A stretch of DNA of 61,800 nucleotides from a bacterium. GTDB taxonomy: Bacteria; Campylobacterota; Campylobacteria; Campylobacterales; Sulfurovaceae. The stretch spans positions 1 to 61,800 of the forward strand of contig JAHJJU010000060.1 in assembly GCA_018822805.1 (NCBI GenBank). The letters run 5' to 3'. The notes beneath the pieces were generated by a model. It ran no database searches. It was not told the origin of the DNA and was given only the letters and a program-made list of their open reading frames with translations. Both the position numbers and the translations under genes were made by a program. Shown here one piece after another: positions 38,234-46,697 of the stretch (the stretch's first letter is position 1; each line of letters opens with the position of its first letter).

Positions 38234-39850
38234 ATGGAACATCTGTTAATAGGGCTTATTGTTACCATTGCTATTGCAACTGTTGTTAATGTATTTTTAA
38301 AAAAATTTGATATACCAACGGTCATCGGGTATATCCTTACAGGTTTAATTATTACACAAATCTTTGATTTTGGTAATCATTCAAAAGAGACCTTAGCACA
38401 CTTAGCCGAATTCGGTATTGTGTTCCTTATGTTTACGATTGGGCTAGAGTTTTCCATTTCACATATGCGTGCCATGAAAAAAGAAGTTTTTGTTTACGGT
38501 ACCTTACAAGTTCTACTCTCAGGAATTCTGTTTACTTTTTTAGCCCACACGCTTTTTGATATCAATCTTAAAAGTGCTATTGTTGTCGGTATGGCACTTT
38601 CTCTTTCGTCTACAGCCATTGTGCTTAAGGTACTCAATGAAAATGGCGATATTCATACGGGGTATGGACGGGTCACGTTAGGAATTTTACTTTTCCAAGA
38701 TCTGGCCGTTATTCCAATGCTTTTGATGATCTCTATTTTTACTTCTGAAAATGCTTCTATCTCTGAACTGCTTATGCATACCGTTATATCGGCAATTATT
38801 GTTTTTGTGATTTTATTTGCTGTAGGAAAGTACTTTATAGAGCGTTTCTTTAATTGGGTTACCTCTTCGGAATCGGAAGAGATTTTTTTAGCATCGGTCA
38901 TTTTAACCGTTATTGCTGCTTCGGTGTTGGCTGAGTTTTTTGGTTTCTCCTTTTCTTTGGGAGCATTTATTGCCGGTATGACCATTGCAGAGACCAAGTA
39001 CCGTTACCGAATTGAAGCTGACTTGGTACCCTTTAGAGACATACTCTTAGGTATCTTTTTTGTTACGATTGGAATGCAGATAGACATTGCTATTATTAGC
39101 GATTACGGATTGGTTATTTTAGGACTTTTAGTAGCGATTATGCTCATGAAAGCACTGATACTTTTTGGTGCTTTAAGGTTTTTTATGCAGAGTCGTTCAG
39201 CACTTAAAAGTGCGTTAGCCCTTATGCAAGTGGGGGAGTTCGCTTTAGCCATTTTTGCTTTGGCAAGAACCAATGATTTAATCACGGAGCAGACCAATCA
39301 AATTATGATTGTGACCATTGTTCTTTCGATGATACTGACCCCATTTATTCTGAAAAACATTAAAACACTAGCCGATCTACTTTTTGTCGAACCCACACAG
39401 TTACGTGAAAGAGCGTTGGTTTCTACGGGTTATAAAGATCACCTTATTGTGTGTGGTTATGGGGCTGTGGGTAGGCAGTTGGTAGAACGTTTGAAGAAAA
39501 AAAATATTTTATACATTATTTTAGAACACGATGTGAAGTTGGTAGACCAAGCCATTGCCGATGGTGAAGAGTCTATATTTTTAGCCAATGCAGCACAAAA
39601 AAGTATACTGGAACACTTTAATATCAAAGAGTCTATGGCCGTGGTTACCACGGTAAATAATCCTCATCAGCTCAGACTTATTTGTGAAAACATTCACTCT
39701 TTTGGTAAGAAGATTAACTCCGTGGTAACGGTTAAAAATCAATCGCAAGAAGATAGCATTAAAGATTTAGATATTACCCATGTTATTAACAGACGTGAGA
39801 CCATTACCGAACTTTTAGCGACACAAATTTGTGCTTTTAAAAAGGTGTAA
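38234..39850 (+). CDS. Cation:proton antiporter, KefB/CPA2 family
   Basis: 538 residues. The N-terminal membrane part (about 1-380) has around 12 helices with VIGYILTGLI, EFGIVFLMFTIGLEFS, LSLSSTAIVLKVL and FFGFSFSLGAFIAGM. The C-terminal RCK/TrkA-N domain is HLIVCGYGAVGRQLVERL, a nucleotide-binding fold. It probably exchanges K+ or Na+ for protons under nucleotide or redox control. A strong ribosome site AGGAGG precedes the ATG. No ancillary KefF/KefG gene is nearby. Confidence 0.9.
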   Translation: MEHLLIGLIVTIAIATVVNVFLKKFDIPTVIGYILTGLIITQIFDFGNHSKETLAHLAEFGIVFLMFTIGLEFSISHMRAMKKEVFVYGTLQVLLSGILFTFLAHTLFDINLKSAIVVGMALSLSSTAIVLKVLNENGDIHTGYGRVTLGILLFQDLAVIPMLLMISIFTSENASISELLMHTVISAIIVFVILFAVGKYFIERFFNWVTSSESEEIFLASVILTVIAASVLAEFFGFSFSLGAFIAGMTIAETKYRYRIEADLVPFRDILLGIFFVTIGMQIDIAIISDYGLVILGLLVAIMLMKALILFGALRFFMQSRSALKSALALMQVGEFALAIFALARTNDLITEQTNQIMIVTIVLSMILTPFILKNIKTLADLLFVEPTQLRERALVSTGYKDHLIVCGYGAVGRQLVERLKKKNILYIILEHDVKLVDQAIADGEESIFLANAAQKSILEHFNIKESMAVVTTVNNPHQLRLICENIHSFGKKINSVVTVKNQSQEDSIKDLDITHVINRRETITELLATQICAFKKV

Positions 39851-39891
39851 GTAGCTGAGCATAATTCTATGATTTTAACGAGGAGTTTACT

Positions 39892-40584
39892 ATGACAAAA
39901 AAAATTATTTATACGCTTTTAACACTACTCTTTGTCATTGTGTGGAGTTGGGCAGCCATAGAGCCTTTGCATTATAGTGACTGGGTTTTAGAAAATGTTT
40001 TGGTTGTGATCTTTTTGCCCATTATCTTTTTGACAGCACGTTCATTTGAGTTCTCGATGTTGTCATATGTGTTTATTGCCCTTTTTGCGATTTTACATGT
40101 GATTGGTTCGCACTATACCTATGCCGAAGTTCCTTGGGGAGTGACGCTTGGGGAGTGGCTAGGAACCGATAGAAACATGTACGACCGATTGGTTCACTAC
40201 CTTTTTGGTTTGTGGTTGGTTTACCCTGTTCGTGAAATTTGTGTACGTTTAGGAAAAACCAAAGGATTCTGGAGTTACTTTGTTCCGTTTATGGTCATTT
40301 CTGCCTTTGCAGGTTTTTACGAGGTTGTAGAGTGGGGTGCAGCAGCCGTAGTAGATCCTGATGCAGGAACAGCTTTTTTAGGTTCCCAAGGTGACATTTG
40401 GGATGCTCAAAAAGACATGATGCTTGCCATGGCTGGAGCCCTCATTACTTTAACCGTCGTAATGGTGATCAATATGCTTTTTAATCGAAATTTTTTTCAT
40501 GAATTTAGAGAGAGCTTACGCCTTCCAAAAGATGACAAACCCTTAGGTGAAATTGAACTTGAAGAGATGTTGGAAGGGAAATAG
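39892..40584 (+). CDS. DUF2238 (YjdF) family membrane protein
   Basis: 230 residues with about six membrane helices. Recognised from GSHYTYAEVPWG, NMYDRLVHYLFGLWLVYPVRE, SAFAGFYEVVEWGAA and GSQGDIWDAQKDMMLAMAGAL, the hallmark of DUF2238 proteins of unknown function. Spacing of about 40 bases and AGGAG before the ATG suggest it is read with the antiporter gene. Confidence 0.85.
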   Translation: MTKKIIYTLLTLLFVIVWSWAAIEPLHYSDWVLENVLVVIFLPIIFLTARSFEFSMLSYVFIALFAILHVIGSHYTYAEVPWGVTLGEWLGTDRNMYDRLVHYLFGLWLVYPVREICVRLGKTKGFWSYFVPFMVISAFAGFYEVVEWGAAAVVDPDAGTAFLGSQGDIWDAQKDMMLAMAGALITLTVVMVINMLFNRNFFHEFRESLRLPKDDKPLGEIELEEMLEGK

Positions 40585-40711
40585 AGCCTTTTCTCTACAA
40601 AAAATGTTGCTCTATGTTGTAGATTTATTATAAAATTTAATTTCTTCAATTAAATATGAAATTCCCTCGTACTATTTGCTTAAAACGAATAGATTTTTCG
40701 TAAAAAATCAT

Positions 40712-40717
40712 TATAAT
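40712..40717 (+). promoter_or_regulatory. -10 box of cas6 and the interference operon
   Basis: TATAAT ends only seven bases before the cas6 ATG, so transcription should begin at or next to the start codon. No Shine-Dalgarno sequence precedes the ATG. This predicts a leaderless mRNA. The dyad found at the four downstream CRISPR-linked promoters is absent here. Confidence 0.5.
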
Positions 40718-40724
40718 AAATGTT

Positions 40725-41558
40725 ATGAACCATCATCACATAAAAATAGAAACCCAAACAAAAAAAAACCACAGCTACTTTACCGGCTCCATGTTCCGTG
40801 GAGCTTTAGGTTATGCACTAAAAAAAGTAGTCTGCATTAACCCCTCTTATATGTGTGACAACTGTTTTGCTAAAAATAATTGTCTCTTTTATGCGTTCTA
40901 TGAAGAAAAAAATGTAGCCCATAACTACCGATTGGATATTGAGCTTGGCAAAAAAGATTACAGCTTTGGACTCTACCTTTTTAGTGATGCTTGTACAAAG
41001 TTACCCTATGTTTTAAGTGCGATTCATCAGATGTTTACAGAGCAGGGTTTAGGGCGAGATAAAGCGAAGATTAGCGACTTCACCATCAAGGTAGATGGAG
41101 AAGAAATCTACGACGGTAAAGAGTTCCGTAAGTTCGATTTTATTGAACAAAACTCAAAAGCACCCCAACTGGACAATTTCTGTCCAAATATCAAGATAAA
41201 ATTAAAAACACCCCTTAGAATCAAAAAGAGCAATCGATTCCTAAGAGACGATGTAGATATAGAAGATATCCTACGCTCCATTTACCAAAGAGAGCAGGAG
41301 ATTTTTTATGGGAACAAGGTATATAAACTAGAGTATAAACCAAGCTACCTAACAATATTAAAGATGTTGAAATATCAAGAGCTGATAAGAAAAAGCAACC
41401 GACAAAAGACAAAGATGAATATGGATGGCGTAGTAGGCGAGATAGCCGTAATGGGGATAGATGAGCAGAGTTATAGGCTCTTGAAACTGGGTGAGATAAT
41501 CGGTGTTGGGAAACAGACGGTTATGGGACTTGGGAGGATTGAGGTTGAGGATATTTGA
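40725..41558 (+). CDS. cas6: Cas6 pre-crRNA endoribonuclease (PF10040 type)
   Basis: Cuts the CRISPR transcript within repeats. A RAMP-fold protein of 277 residues: FTGSMFRGALGYALKKVVC followed by a cysteine cluster (MCDNCFAKNNCLF), the PLRIKKSNRFLRDDVDIEDIL segment, and a C-terminal glycine-rich loop GVGKQTVMGLGRIEV. The catalytic residue is not certain; histidines lie near the N terminus. It is the first gene of the type III operon, separated from cas10 by a pair of REP-like hairpins. The start is predicted leaderless. Confidence 0.85.
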   Translation: MNHHHIKIETQTKKNHSYFTGSMFRGALGYALKKVVCINPSYMCDNCFAKNNCLFYAFYEEKNVAHNYRLDIELGKKDYSFGLYLFSDACTKLPYVLSAIHQMFTEQGLGRDKAKISDFTIKVDGEEIYDGKEFRKFDFIEQNSKAPQLDNFCPNIKIKLKTPLRIKKSNRFLRDDVDIEDILRSIYQREQEIFYGNKVYKLEYKPSYLTILKMLKYQELIRKSNRQKTKMNMDGVVGEIAVMGIDEQSYRLLKLGEIIGVGKQTVMGLGRIEVEDI

Positions 41559-41563
41559 TTTTT

Positions 41564-41623
41564 GGTCGGTTCACCGACCCTACGCGAACTTATGTGTATA
41601 ACTGTAGGGTCGATTTATCGACC
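41564..41623. repeat. Pair of REP-like GTAG hairpins between cas6 and cas10
   Basis: Left unit, reversed: GGTCGG/CCGACC stem then CTACG (41564-41584). Right unit: GTAG then GGTCGAT/ATCGACC (41604-41623). Here the GTAG ends face each other and the hairpins point outward, opposite to the other pairs. The frame upstream of cas10 stays open through this pair, which would mislead a start call. Confidence 0.7.
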
Positions 41624-41662
41624 AATGGATTTTATCAAACAAATTTAAGAGAAAGGATGAGA

Positions 41663-43078
41663 ATGGGAAAGTATTTATATGGTGCGAGTGTGCAGGGGAT
41701 TCAGGGGTTTATTTTCAAAACTAATAAACTGCAAGAGATTGTTGGTGCGAGTGAGATAATCAAGAGTATAGAGGAGAAGTTTAGGGATTTTCCCAACTAT
41801 AACAAAGAGGATAAACATATACTTCTTAATGCAGCAGGAAATGTTAAAGCACTTTTTGATGATAAAGAGAGTTGCGAAGATGTTGTTAAACATTTTTCTA
41901 AAAATATTCAACAAGAGGCTTATGGTATTACCGTCTCCCAAGCTCTTATTGAGATTTCAGGTGATAAGCCTACCAAAGAGGAGTTTAGGAGACTTGATGA
42001 TTGTTTAAAGATTCAACGAAATAAACCCTCTATTCCTTTAGACGCTAGTTTAAATATTATGGAGTTAAATCCAAAAACTGCAAAGCCTATTTATGATTAT
42101 GATAAACGAAATGAAAAATTAGACAAAGCTACTTTTCAAAAAAGAAAAGCTTATACTGAATGGTTTGAAGAAAATAGAAAAAAAGATAAAAATTTTAAAG
42201 AGTTAAAAGAACTTTCTGCTCTATCAAATGGTAAAAATAAATTGGCTGTTATTCATGCTGATGGTAATGGTTTAGGAAAGCTTGTACCTGAACTAAAAGA
42301 GAAGTTGAGTACATTCTCAGTAGCCTTAGATAAAGCCACACGACAAGCATTTGAAGATGCTAAAACAGAGGGTATGAAGATACGAGAGGTGATTTTGGGT
42401 GGAGATGATTTAACGGTTATTTGTGATGCCAATGAAGCTTTGGGTTTTACCCAAAGATACTTGGAAAATTTTGAAAAAAATACAGCAAATATAAAAGAGT
42501 TAAATGGTTTAACTGATAAATTAACTGCTTGTGCAGGTATCGCTTATACCAATGAGAAATACCCTTTTCATTATGCTGTAGATTTAGCAGAGGCTCTTTG
42601 TAAAGAGTCTAAAAATCATGCTAATCGTGAAGCCTCTTGTGTGATGTTTCATAATATTCAGAGTTCAAATTTCCAAAAGTGGAGTAAGTTTGTTGATGAT
42701 GAGTTGACTATTACCAATGATAAATGTTCCATTCGTTGTGATTTTGGACCTTATTATTTAAATAAAGCTACAGAACCTTTGATTATTGATTTTTTAAACA
42801 GTGTTGGAGCATATGCCTGTGAGGGTAGTCCTATAACTAGACTTAGAAATTGGATGAGTGAACTGCATAAAAGCAGTGGTTATGCTGAAAATTTATTAAA
42901 ACGCATTAATTTGATGATAGAACAGAGTGGAGAGTGGAACTGTGAAATAATGGATAGGAACTTACAAAAACTTAATAAAGAGCTCTCAAATGAGAAGTTG
43001 ATTATTCAAAAAGATGGAGAGTGGAGAACACCTATCTATGACATACTACAAATACTCTCAGTAACGGAGGCAAAATAA
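41663..43078 (+). CDS. cas10: Cas10, HD-less, with GGDD cyclase motif
   Basis: The signature subunit of type III CRISPR complexes, about 471 residues, so smaller than most. The N terminus MGKYLYGASVQGIQGFIF is typical of Cmr2/Csm1-like palm proteins. The active polymerase/cyclase palm has LAVIHADGNGLGKL (D200) and VILGGDDLTVIC (GGDD at 246-249), so it should make cyclic oligoadenylates on target RNA binding. No HD nuclease domain precedes the palm. I chose ATG 41663 because AAAGGA lies just upstream; the longer frame begins in a REP-like repeat. It overlaps the next cas7 by one base. Confidence 0.9.
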   Translation: MGKYLYGASVQGIQGFIFKTNKLQEIVGASEIIKSIEEKFRDFPNYNKEDKHILLNAAGNVKALFDDKESCEDVVKHFSKNIQQEAYGITVSQALIEISGDKPTKEEFRRLDDCLKIQRNKPSIPLDASLNIMELNPKTAKPIYDYDKRNEKLDKATFQKRKAYTEWFEENRKKDKNFKELKELSALSNGKNKLAVIHADGNGLGKLVPELKEKLSTFSVALDKATRQAFEDAKTEGMKIREVILGGDDLTVICDANEALGFTQRYLENFEKNTANIKELNGLTDKLTACAGIAYTNEKYPFHYAVDLAEALCKESKNHANREASCVMFHNIQSSNFQKWSKFVDDELTITNDKCSIRCDFGPYYLNKATEPLIIDFLNSVGAYACEGSPITRLRNWMSELHKSSGYAENLLKRINLMIEQSGEWNCEIMDRNLQKLNKELSNEKLIIQKDGEWRTPIYDILQILSVTEAK

Positions 43079-43638
43079 TGACTTTACACTATGAGATAAA
43101 ATTTCTAGACTATTGGCACATGAGTTCAGGGTTAAGTGCTGGTGCGAAATTAGACAGTACAGTAACCAAAGATACAAAGGGAATTCCTTATGTTTCAGGA
43201 AAAACACTCAAAGGTTTAGCTCGGGAAATGGCTGAGATTTTAGGTGATAAAGCTTTTGTAAAAAAATGTTTTGGAGCTGAAGAGATTGATATGGGGGAGT
43301 GTTATTTCTCAAATGTAGAACTCTCTAAAGAGACTAGAGAAGAGATTATAGAGTATGGACTGCAAGAGAGGCTTTATGATGTAATAGCCTCTACAAAAAT
43401 AGGTAAAAAAGATAAATTTAAAGATGGCAAACAGATTGAAAAAAGAGATATAGCTGTTGATAATTCATTAAGAGAGATTGAGGTAGTTGTACCTATCACA
43501 CTAGAAGGTGTGATTGATGATATACCAGATGAGTATCAAGAGAAGATGAAGCAGTCATTAAAAATGATAAAACGAATGGGACTCAATCGCAATCGTGGTT
43601 TGGGTCGATGTGAGATAAGCATAGTGGAGGGTAAATAA
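43078..43638 (+). CDS. Cas7/Csm3-like RAMP subunit
   Basis: A 186-residue single RAMP domain: HYEIKFLDYWHMSSGLSAGAKLD, GIPYVSGKTLKGLARE (the common RAMP entry motif), and a final glycine-rich loop MGLNRNRGLGRCEIS. AVDNSLREIEVVVP is where Csm3 proteins carry their RNA-cutting Asp. It forms part of the crRNA-binding backbone. It overlaps cas10 and the cas5 gene by one base each (TAATG). In Synechocystis III-Dv the equivalent Cas7 is, as I recall, fused to Cas5 and Cas11; here it is separate. Confidence 0.85.
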   Translation: MTLHYEIKFLDYWHMSSGLSAGAKLDSTVTKDTKGIPYVSGKTLKGLAREMAEILGDKAFVKKCFGAEEIDMGECYFSNVELSKETREEIIEYGLQERLYDVIASTKIGKKDKFKDGKQIEKRDIAVDNSLREIEVVVPITLEGVIDDIPDEYQEKMKQSLKMIKRMGLNRNRGLGRCEISIVEGK

Positions 43639-45008
43639 TGAAGTCATTACTATTTGAAGTAGAGTTTCTAAGTGATATCGTTCTTCCTGCAACCTCAAAT
43701 ACAGAGGGGAGTATAGAGAAGTTAGAGTTTATACCTGGGTCTAACTTTTTGGGAATGGTTGCTAATAAATATGATGATTTCCAAGATAGTTTCAATGTTT
43801 TTCATAGTGGATCTGTTCGTTTTGGAGATGCAAGACTCTTAGTAGATGGGCAAGAGTATATTAAGATGCCCTTTTCACTGTTTCATCCAAAACTAAATGA
43901 GAAAGCGATATATCATCACCATTTCTTGACAGAGAATAAGGGGCAGCTTGAACAGATGAGAAAAGGGTACATCTTTCCTGATATAAGTGATGGATTAAAG
44001 GTTAAATATATTGACTATAACTATGCTCAAAAGTCTGCGTATGATACTGCTAACCGAAGGAGTAAAACCAGTTCAATGTATGGATATTCAGCTATTTCTT
44101 CTGGTACAAAGTGGCAGTTTGTGGTTCGTTATGATGAGTCTCGTATAAGTAGTGATGATATAGCCCTAATCAAGCGTACTTTAGAGAGTTCAAAGCGTCT
44201 AGGAAAATCAAAATCATCACAGTATGGAGCTATAAAGATAACCTATATTGGCACAAGAAAAAATAGCTCTGAGACTCCTAAGATGACTGGAGAAGTTATA
44301 CTCTATGCAAAGAGTAGGTTGGCTTTAGTAGATAAAGAGGGGAATGCTACTTATGATTTAAACTATTTGGTTGAAGGGGTAAATGTGGTTTATGATAAGT
44401 GTCAAATCAGAACCTCCTCTTTTACTCCTTACAATGGAGCAATGAAAACCAAAACCTATGAACGAATGGTTATAGAAAAAGGGAGTGTAATTGTCCTTGA
44501 AAGTGTAACCCCTGAACAGTTAATAGCACTTCAACAAGGTGTTGGGGTGTACTTGGCAGATGGGTTTGGTGAGTTGCTTATAAATCCTCCATTTCTGATA
44601 AAGAGTGGAGAAATAAAACTCGTTGAGAAAAAGAAAGATGGTAACCAAAAAGACCAAAGAGAAAAGATAGAGAAAAAATTTGAAAATAATAATACAGTTC
44701 AATTTTTAGTCAATAGACATAATAAAAGTATAAAAAATTTAGCGTTAGCTGATAAAGTACAGAAGTTTATAGTCGACAATAAACTTCTTTATAAAAATAT
44801 CAAAAACGCTCAATGGGGAACAATCCGTTCTATCTGTAGTAATGGAAGTAAAAATTTTTTAGATGAGATAGAAGTGTACATCTCAAGTGGAAAGGTCTCA
44901 TGGTCAAAAACACAAATAGATACACTGTTATCTGAAGAGAAGTATAGTTTAGAGTTTATAAAATTGGTTGCGATACAGATGCCAAAAGAGGAGAGTACAA
45001 ATGACTAG
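43638..45008 (+). CDS. csx10: Csx10-like Cas5 with C-terminal Cas11-like tail
   Basis: 456 residues. The N-terminal part (about 1-325) is a Cas5-group RAMP of Csx10 type: LLFEVEFLSDIVLPATSNTEG, FIPGSNFLGMVAN, TLESSKRLGKSKSSQYGAI and the glycine loop GVGVYLADGFGELLINPP. After a charged linker (about 328-345) comes a helical tail with LADKVQKFI, NAQWGTIRSIC and IDTLLSEEKYSLEFIKL. The tail looks like a Cas11-type small subunit (a QWGxxR motif is what I recall from such fusions). So this is probably a Cas5-Cas11 fusion. It marks the locus as type III-D-like. It overlaps cas7-2x by 8 bp. Confidence 0.78.
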   Translation: MKSLLFEVEFLSDIVLPATSNTEGSIEKLEFIPGSNFLGMVANKYDDFQDSFNVFHSGSVRFGDARLLVDGQEYIKMPFSLFHPKLNEKAIYHHHFLTENKGQLEQMRKGYIFPDISDGLKVKYIDYNYAQKSAYDTANRRSKTSSMYGYSAISSGTKWQFVVRYDESRISSDDIALIKRTLESSKRLGKSKSSQYGAIKITYIGTRKNSSETPKMTGEVILYAKSRLALVDKEGNATYDLNYLVEGVNVVYDKCQIRTSSFTPYNGAMKTKTYERMVIEKGSVIVLESVTPEQLIALQQGVGVYLADGFGELLINPPFLIKSGEIKLVEKKKDGNQKDQREKIEKKFENNNTVQFLVNRHNKSIKNLALADKVQKFIVDNKLLYKNIKNAQWGTIRSICSNGSKNFLDEIEVYISSGKVSWSKTQIDTLLSEEKYSLEFIKLVAIQMPKEESTND

Positions 45009-46302
45009 ACGACATATAGCTCACATAACCATAAAAGCTGATACTCCCTTAAAAGTTGGCTCTAACGGTAGTGACTTTTTACAAGATAGTCCTATTCAAA
45101 AAGATTGGAATGGGTTGCCAATGATTTTAGGAACAAGTATAGCAGGAGTTTTACGAAAACATTATCGGGATGTTTATGATAATGATGACCTTTTTGGATT
45201 TCAGCGAATGGATGAAAAAAGAGAGAAAGATTTATCAGAGGGGTCACACGTGATTTTTTCTAATGCCCTACTGCTTGATGAGAATAAAAGAGTGAATGAG
45301 GGGTTGCTTTTAGAGAAAACACCATTTTTAAAACTGTTTGATAACTTACCCATAAGAGAACATACCAAGATAGACCATAGAGGTGTAACAGGCAGTTCAA
45401 AAGAGTATAGTAAATTTGATGAAGAGGTTGTTTACAAAGGTACAGAGTTTAAGTTTAGTATAGAAGTTTTAGAAGATAGTAATGTCTTTAAAAAGCTATT
45501 GGAACTTTTGCAGAGTAGTTCATTTCGTTTAGGTGGAGGAAGCACCAAAGGATTTGGAAAATTTAAAGTTTTAGAGATAAGCACAGTAATCATTGAAACA
45601 CCTCAACAGTTAGCAGACTATTCAAACAGTTTAAATAGTGAATTGAAAAGGGTCAATTTATCGACCACCAAATCCAAAAGCCATACAGAGTATAGACTAA
45701 TAATCAAACCAGATGACTTCTTTATGTTTGGAAGTGGTTTTGGAGATGATGAAGCAGACCAAACACCTGTTTATGAAAAAGTTGTGGATTATAAATCAAG
45801 AGAGTTGACAGATAAACAGATACTCATTCCTGCTAGTTCTGTTAAAGGGGCATTGTCTCATAGAACAGCATTTCATTATAATAAAGAGATGTTAGAACAA
45901 GGTAAAGACTATACTCAAGTAGATGAAAAAAATGATGCAGTTAAGGCTCTCTTTGGACATAAAAAAGAATTATCAGAAGATAAAAAAACAGAGCTTGGAC
46001 AGAAAGGAAAAGTCATGTTTTCAGATTGCTTCAAAGAAGATAAAGAAGAGACAAAAGTTTTTGACCATGTAGCCATAGACCGTTTTACAGGTGGGGGAAT
46101 CGATGGGGCATTGTTTCAAGAGAAGACCATAGCCCAAAGAGATGAGTGGAGTATTGAAATACTGCTAGAAAATGGTGTAGAAGAGCCATTTGTTAAAGCG
46201 TTTGAACAGAGTTTAGATGATGTATGCAGTGGGATGTTGGCTCTTGGTGGTGCAACGACTAAGGGGCATGGAGTATTTAGTGGAACTTGGAGTAAGTCAT
46301 GA
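45001..46302 (+). CDS. Double Cas7 (Cas7-2x) RAMP protein
   Basis: 433 residues with two RAMP domains in tandem. The first (about 1-205) has ITIKADTPLKVGSNGSD, MILGTSIAGVLRKHY, IDHRGVTGSS and RLGGGSTKGFGKFKV. The second (about 220-433) has PASSVKGALSHRTAFH, the probable target-cutting loop HVAIDRFTGGGIDGALF (Asp about 360) and LALGGATTKGHGVFSG. Two Cas7 units mean two backbone positions and probably two RNA cleavage sites. The ATG at 45001 is inside the end of the cas5 gene; an upstream in-frame start is less likely. The next gene overlaps by 4 bp. Confidence 0.85.
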   Translation: MTRRHIAHITIKADTPLKVGSNGSDFLQDSPIQKDWNGLPMILGTSIAGVLRKHYRDVYDNDDLFGFQRMDEKREKDLSEGSHVIFSNALLLDENKRVNEGLLLEKTPFLKLFDNLPIREHTKIDHRGVTGSSKEYSKFDEEVVYKGTEFKFSIEVLEDSNVFKKLLELLQSSSFRLGGGSTKGFGKFKVLEISTVIIETPQQLADYSNSLNSELKRVNLSTTKSKSHTEYRLIIKPDDFFMFGSGFGDDEADQTPVYEKVVDYKSRELTDKQILIPASSVKGALSHRTAFHYNKEMLEQGKDYTQVDEKNDAVKALFGHKKELSEDKKTELGQKGKVMFSDCFKEDKEETKVFDHVAIDRFTGGGIDGALFQEKTIAQRDEWSIEILLENGVEEPFVKAFEQSLDDVCSGMLALGGATTKGHGVFSGTWSKS

Positions 46303-46697
46303 GAAAAAATAGAAGTGAAATTATAGAGTATATCAATACACTAAAAGAGTATGAGGGGTTCGTACAGTTTTCCCATAGAGCGATTGATTTAAAGAAAGAT
46401 ATTTTTCCAAAGGCTAAGGATATTGACACTGCTGATGCCAAAGATGGATTTGTCTATGAGGCTCATTTTTGTAAAGGAAGTGAGAGCATAATGATACGAC
46501 AGCTCAATGCTGACTGGTTGGTTTCTACCACCGATATAAGCAGTGCAGAGTTAGAGACTTTTCATGCTATCTCTAATTTGCAAATCAATATGGCTCAGAT
46601 ATGGGAAGAAGAGGCAGATAAGTATTGTGCCAATATGAAGGTGAAAAAGCTAAAAAAAGTAGTTTTTGCAGGATTTAAAAAAGGAGATAAGTCATGA
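46299..46697 (+). CDS. Csx19-like small protein (tentative)
   Basis: 132 residues, soluble, no clear motif: SEIIEYINTLKEYEGFVQFSH, then MIRQLNADWLVSTTDIS. By position, between the double Cas7 and the large RAMP gene with 4-bp overlaps on both sides, it matches csx19 (TIGR03984-type) of type III-D loci. The sequence alone does not prove it. It is presumably a subunit of the effector complex. Confidence 0.5.
   Translation: MRKNRSEIIEYINTLKEYEGFVQFSHRAIDLKKDIFPKAKDIDTADAKDGFVYEAHFCKGSESIMIRQLNADWLVSTTDISSAELETFHAISNLQINMAQIWEEEADKYCANMKVKKLKKVVFAGFKKGDKS

Noticed and set aside
41555-41662. Longer N terminus for Cas10
   Set aside because: The extra 36 codons are encoded by REP-like hairpins; ATG 41663 has a ribosome site and matches the family start.
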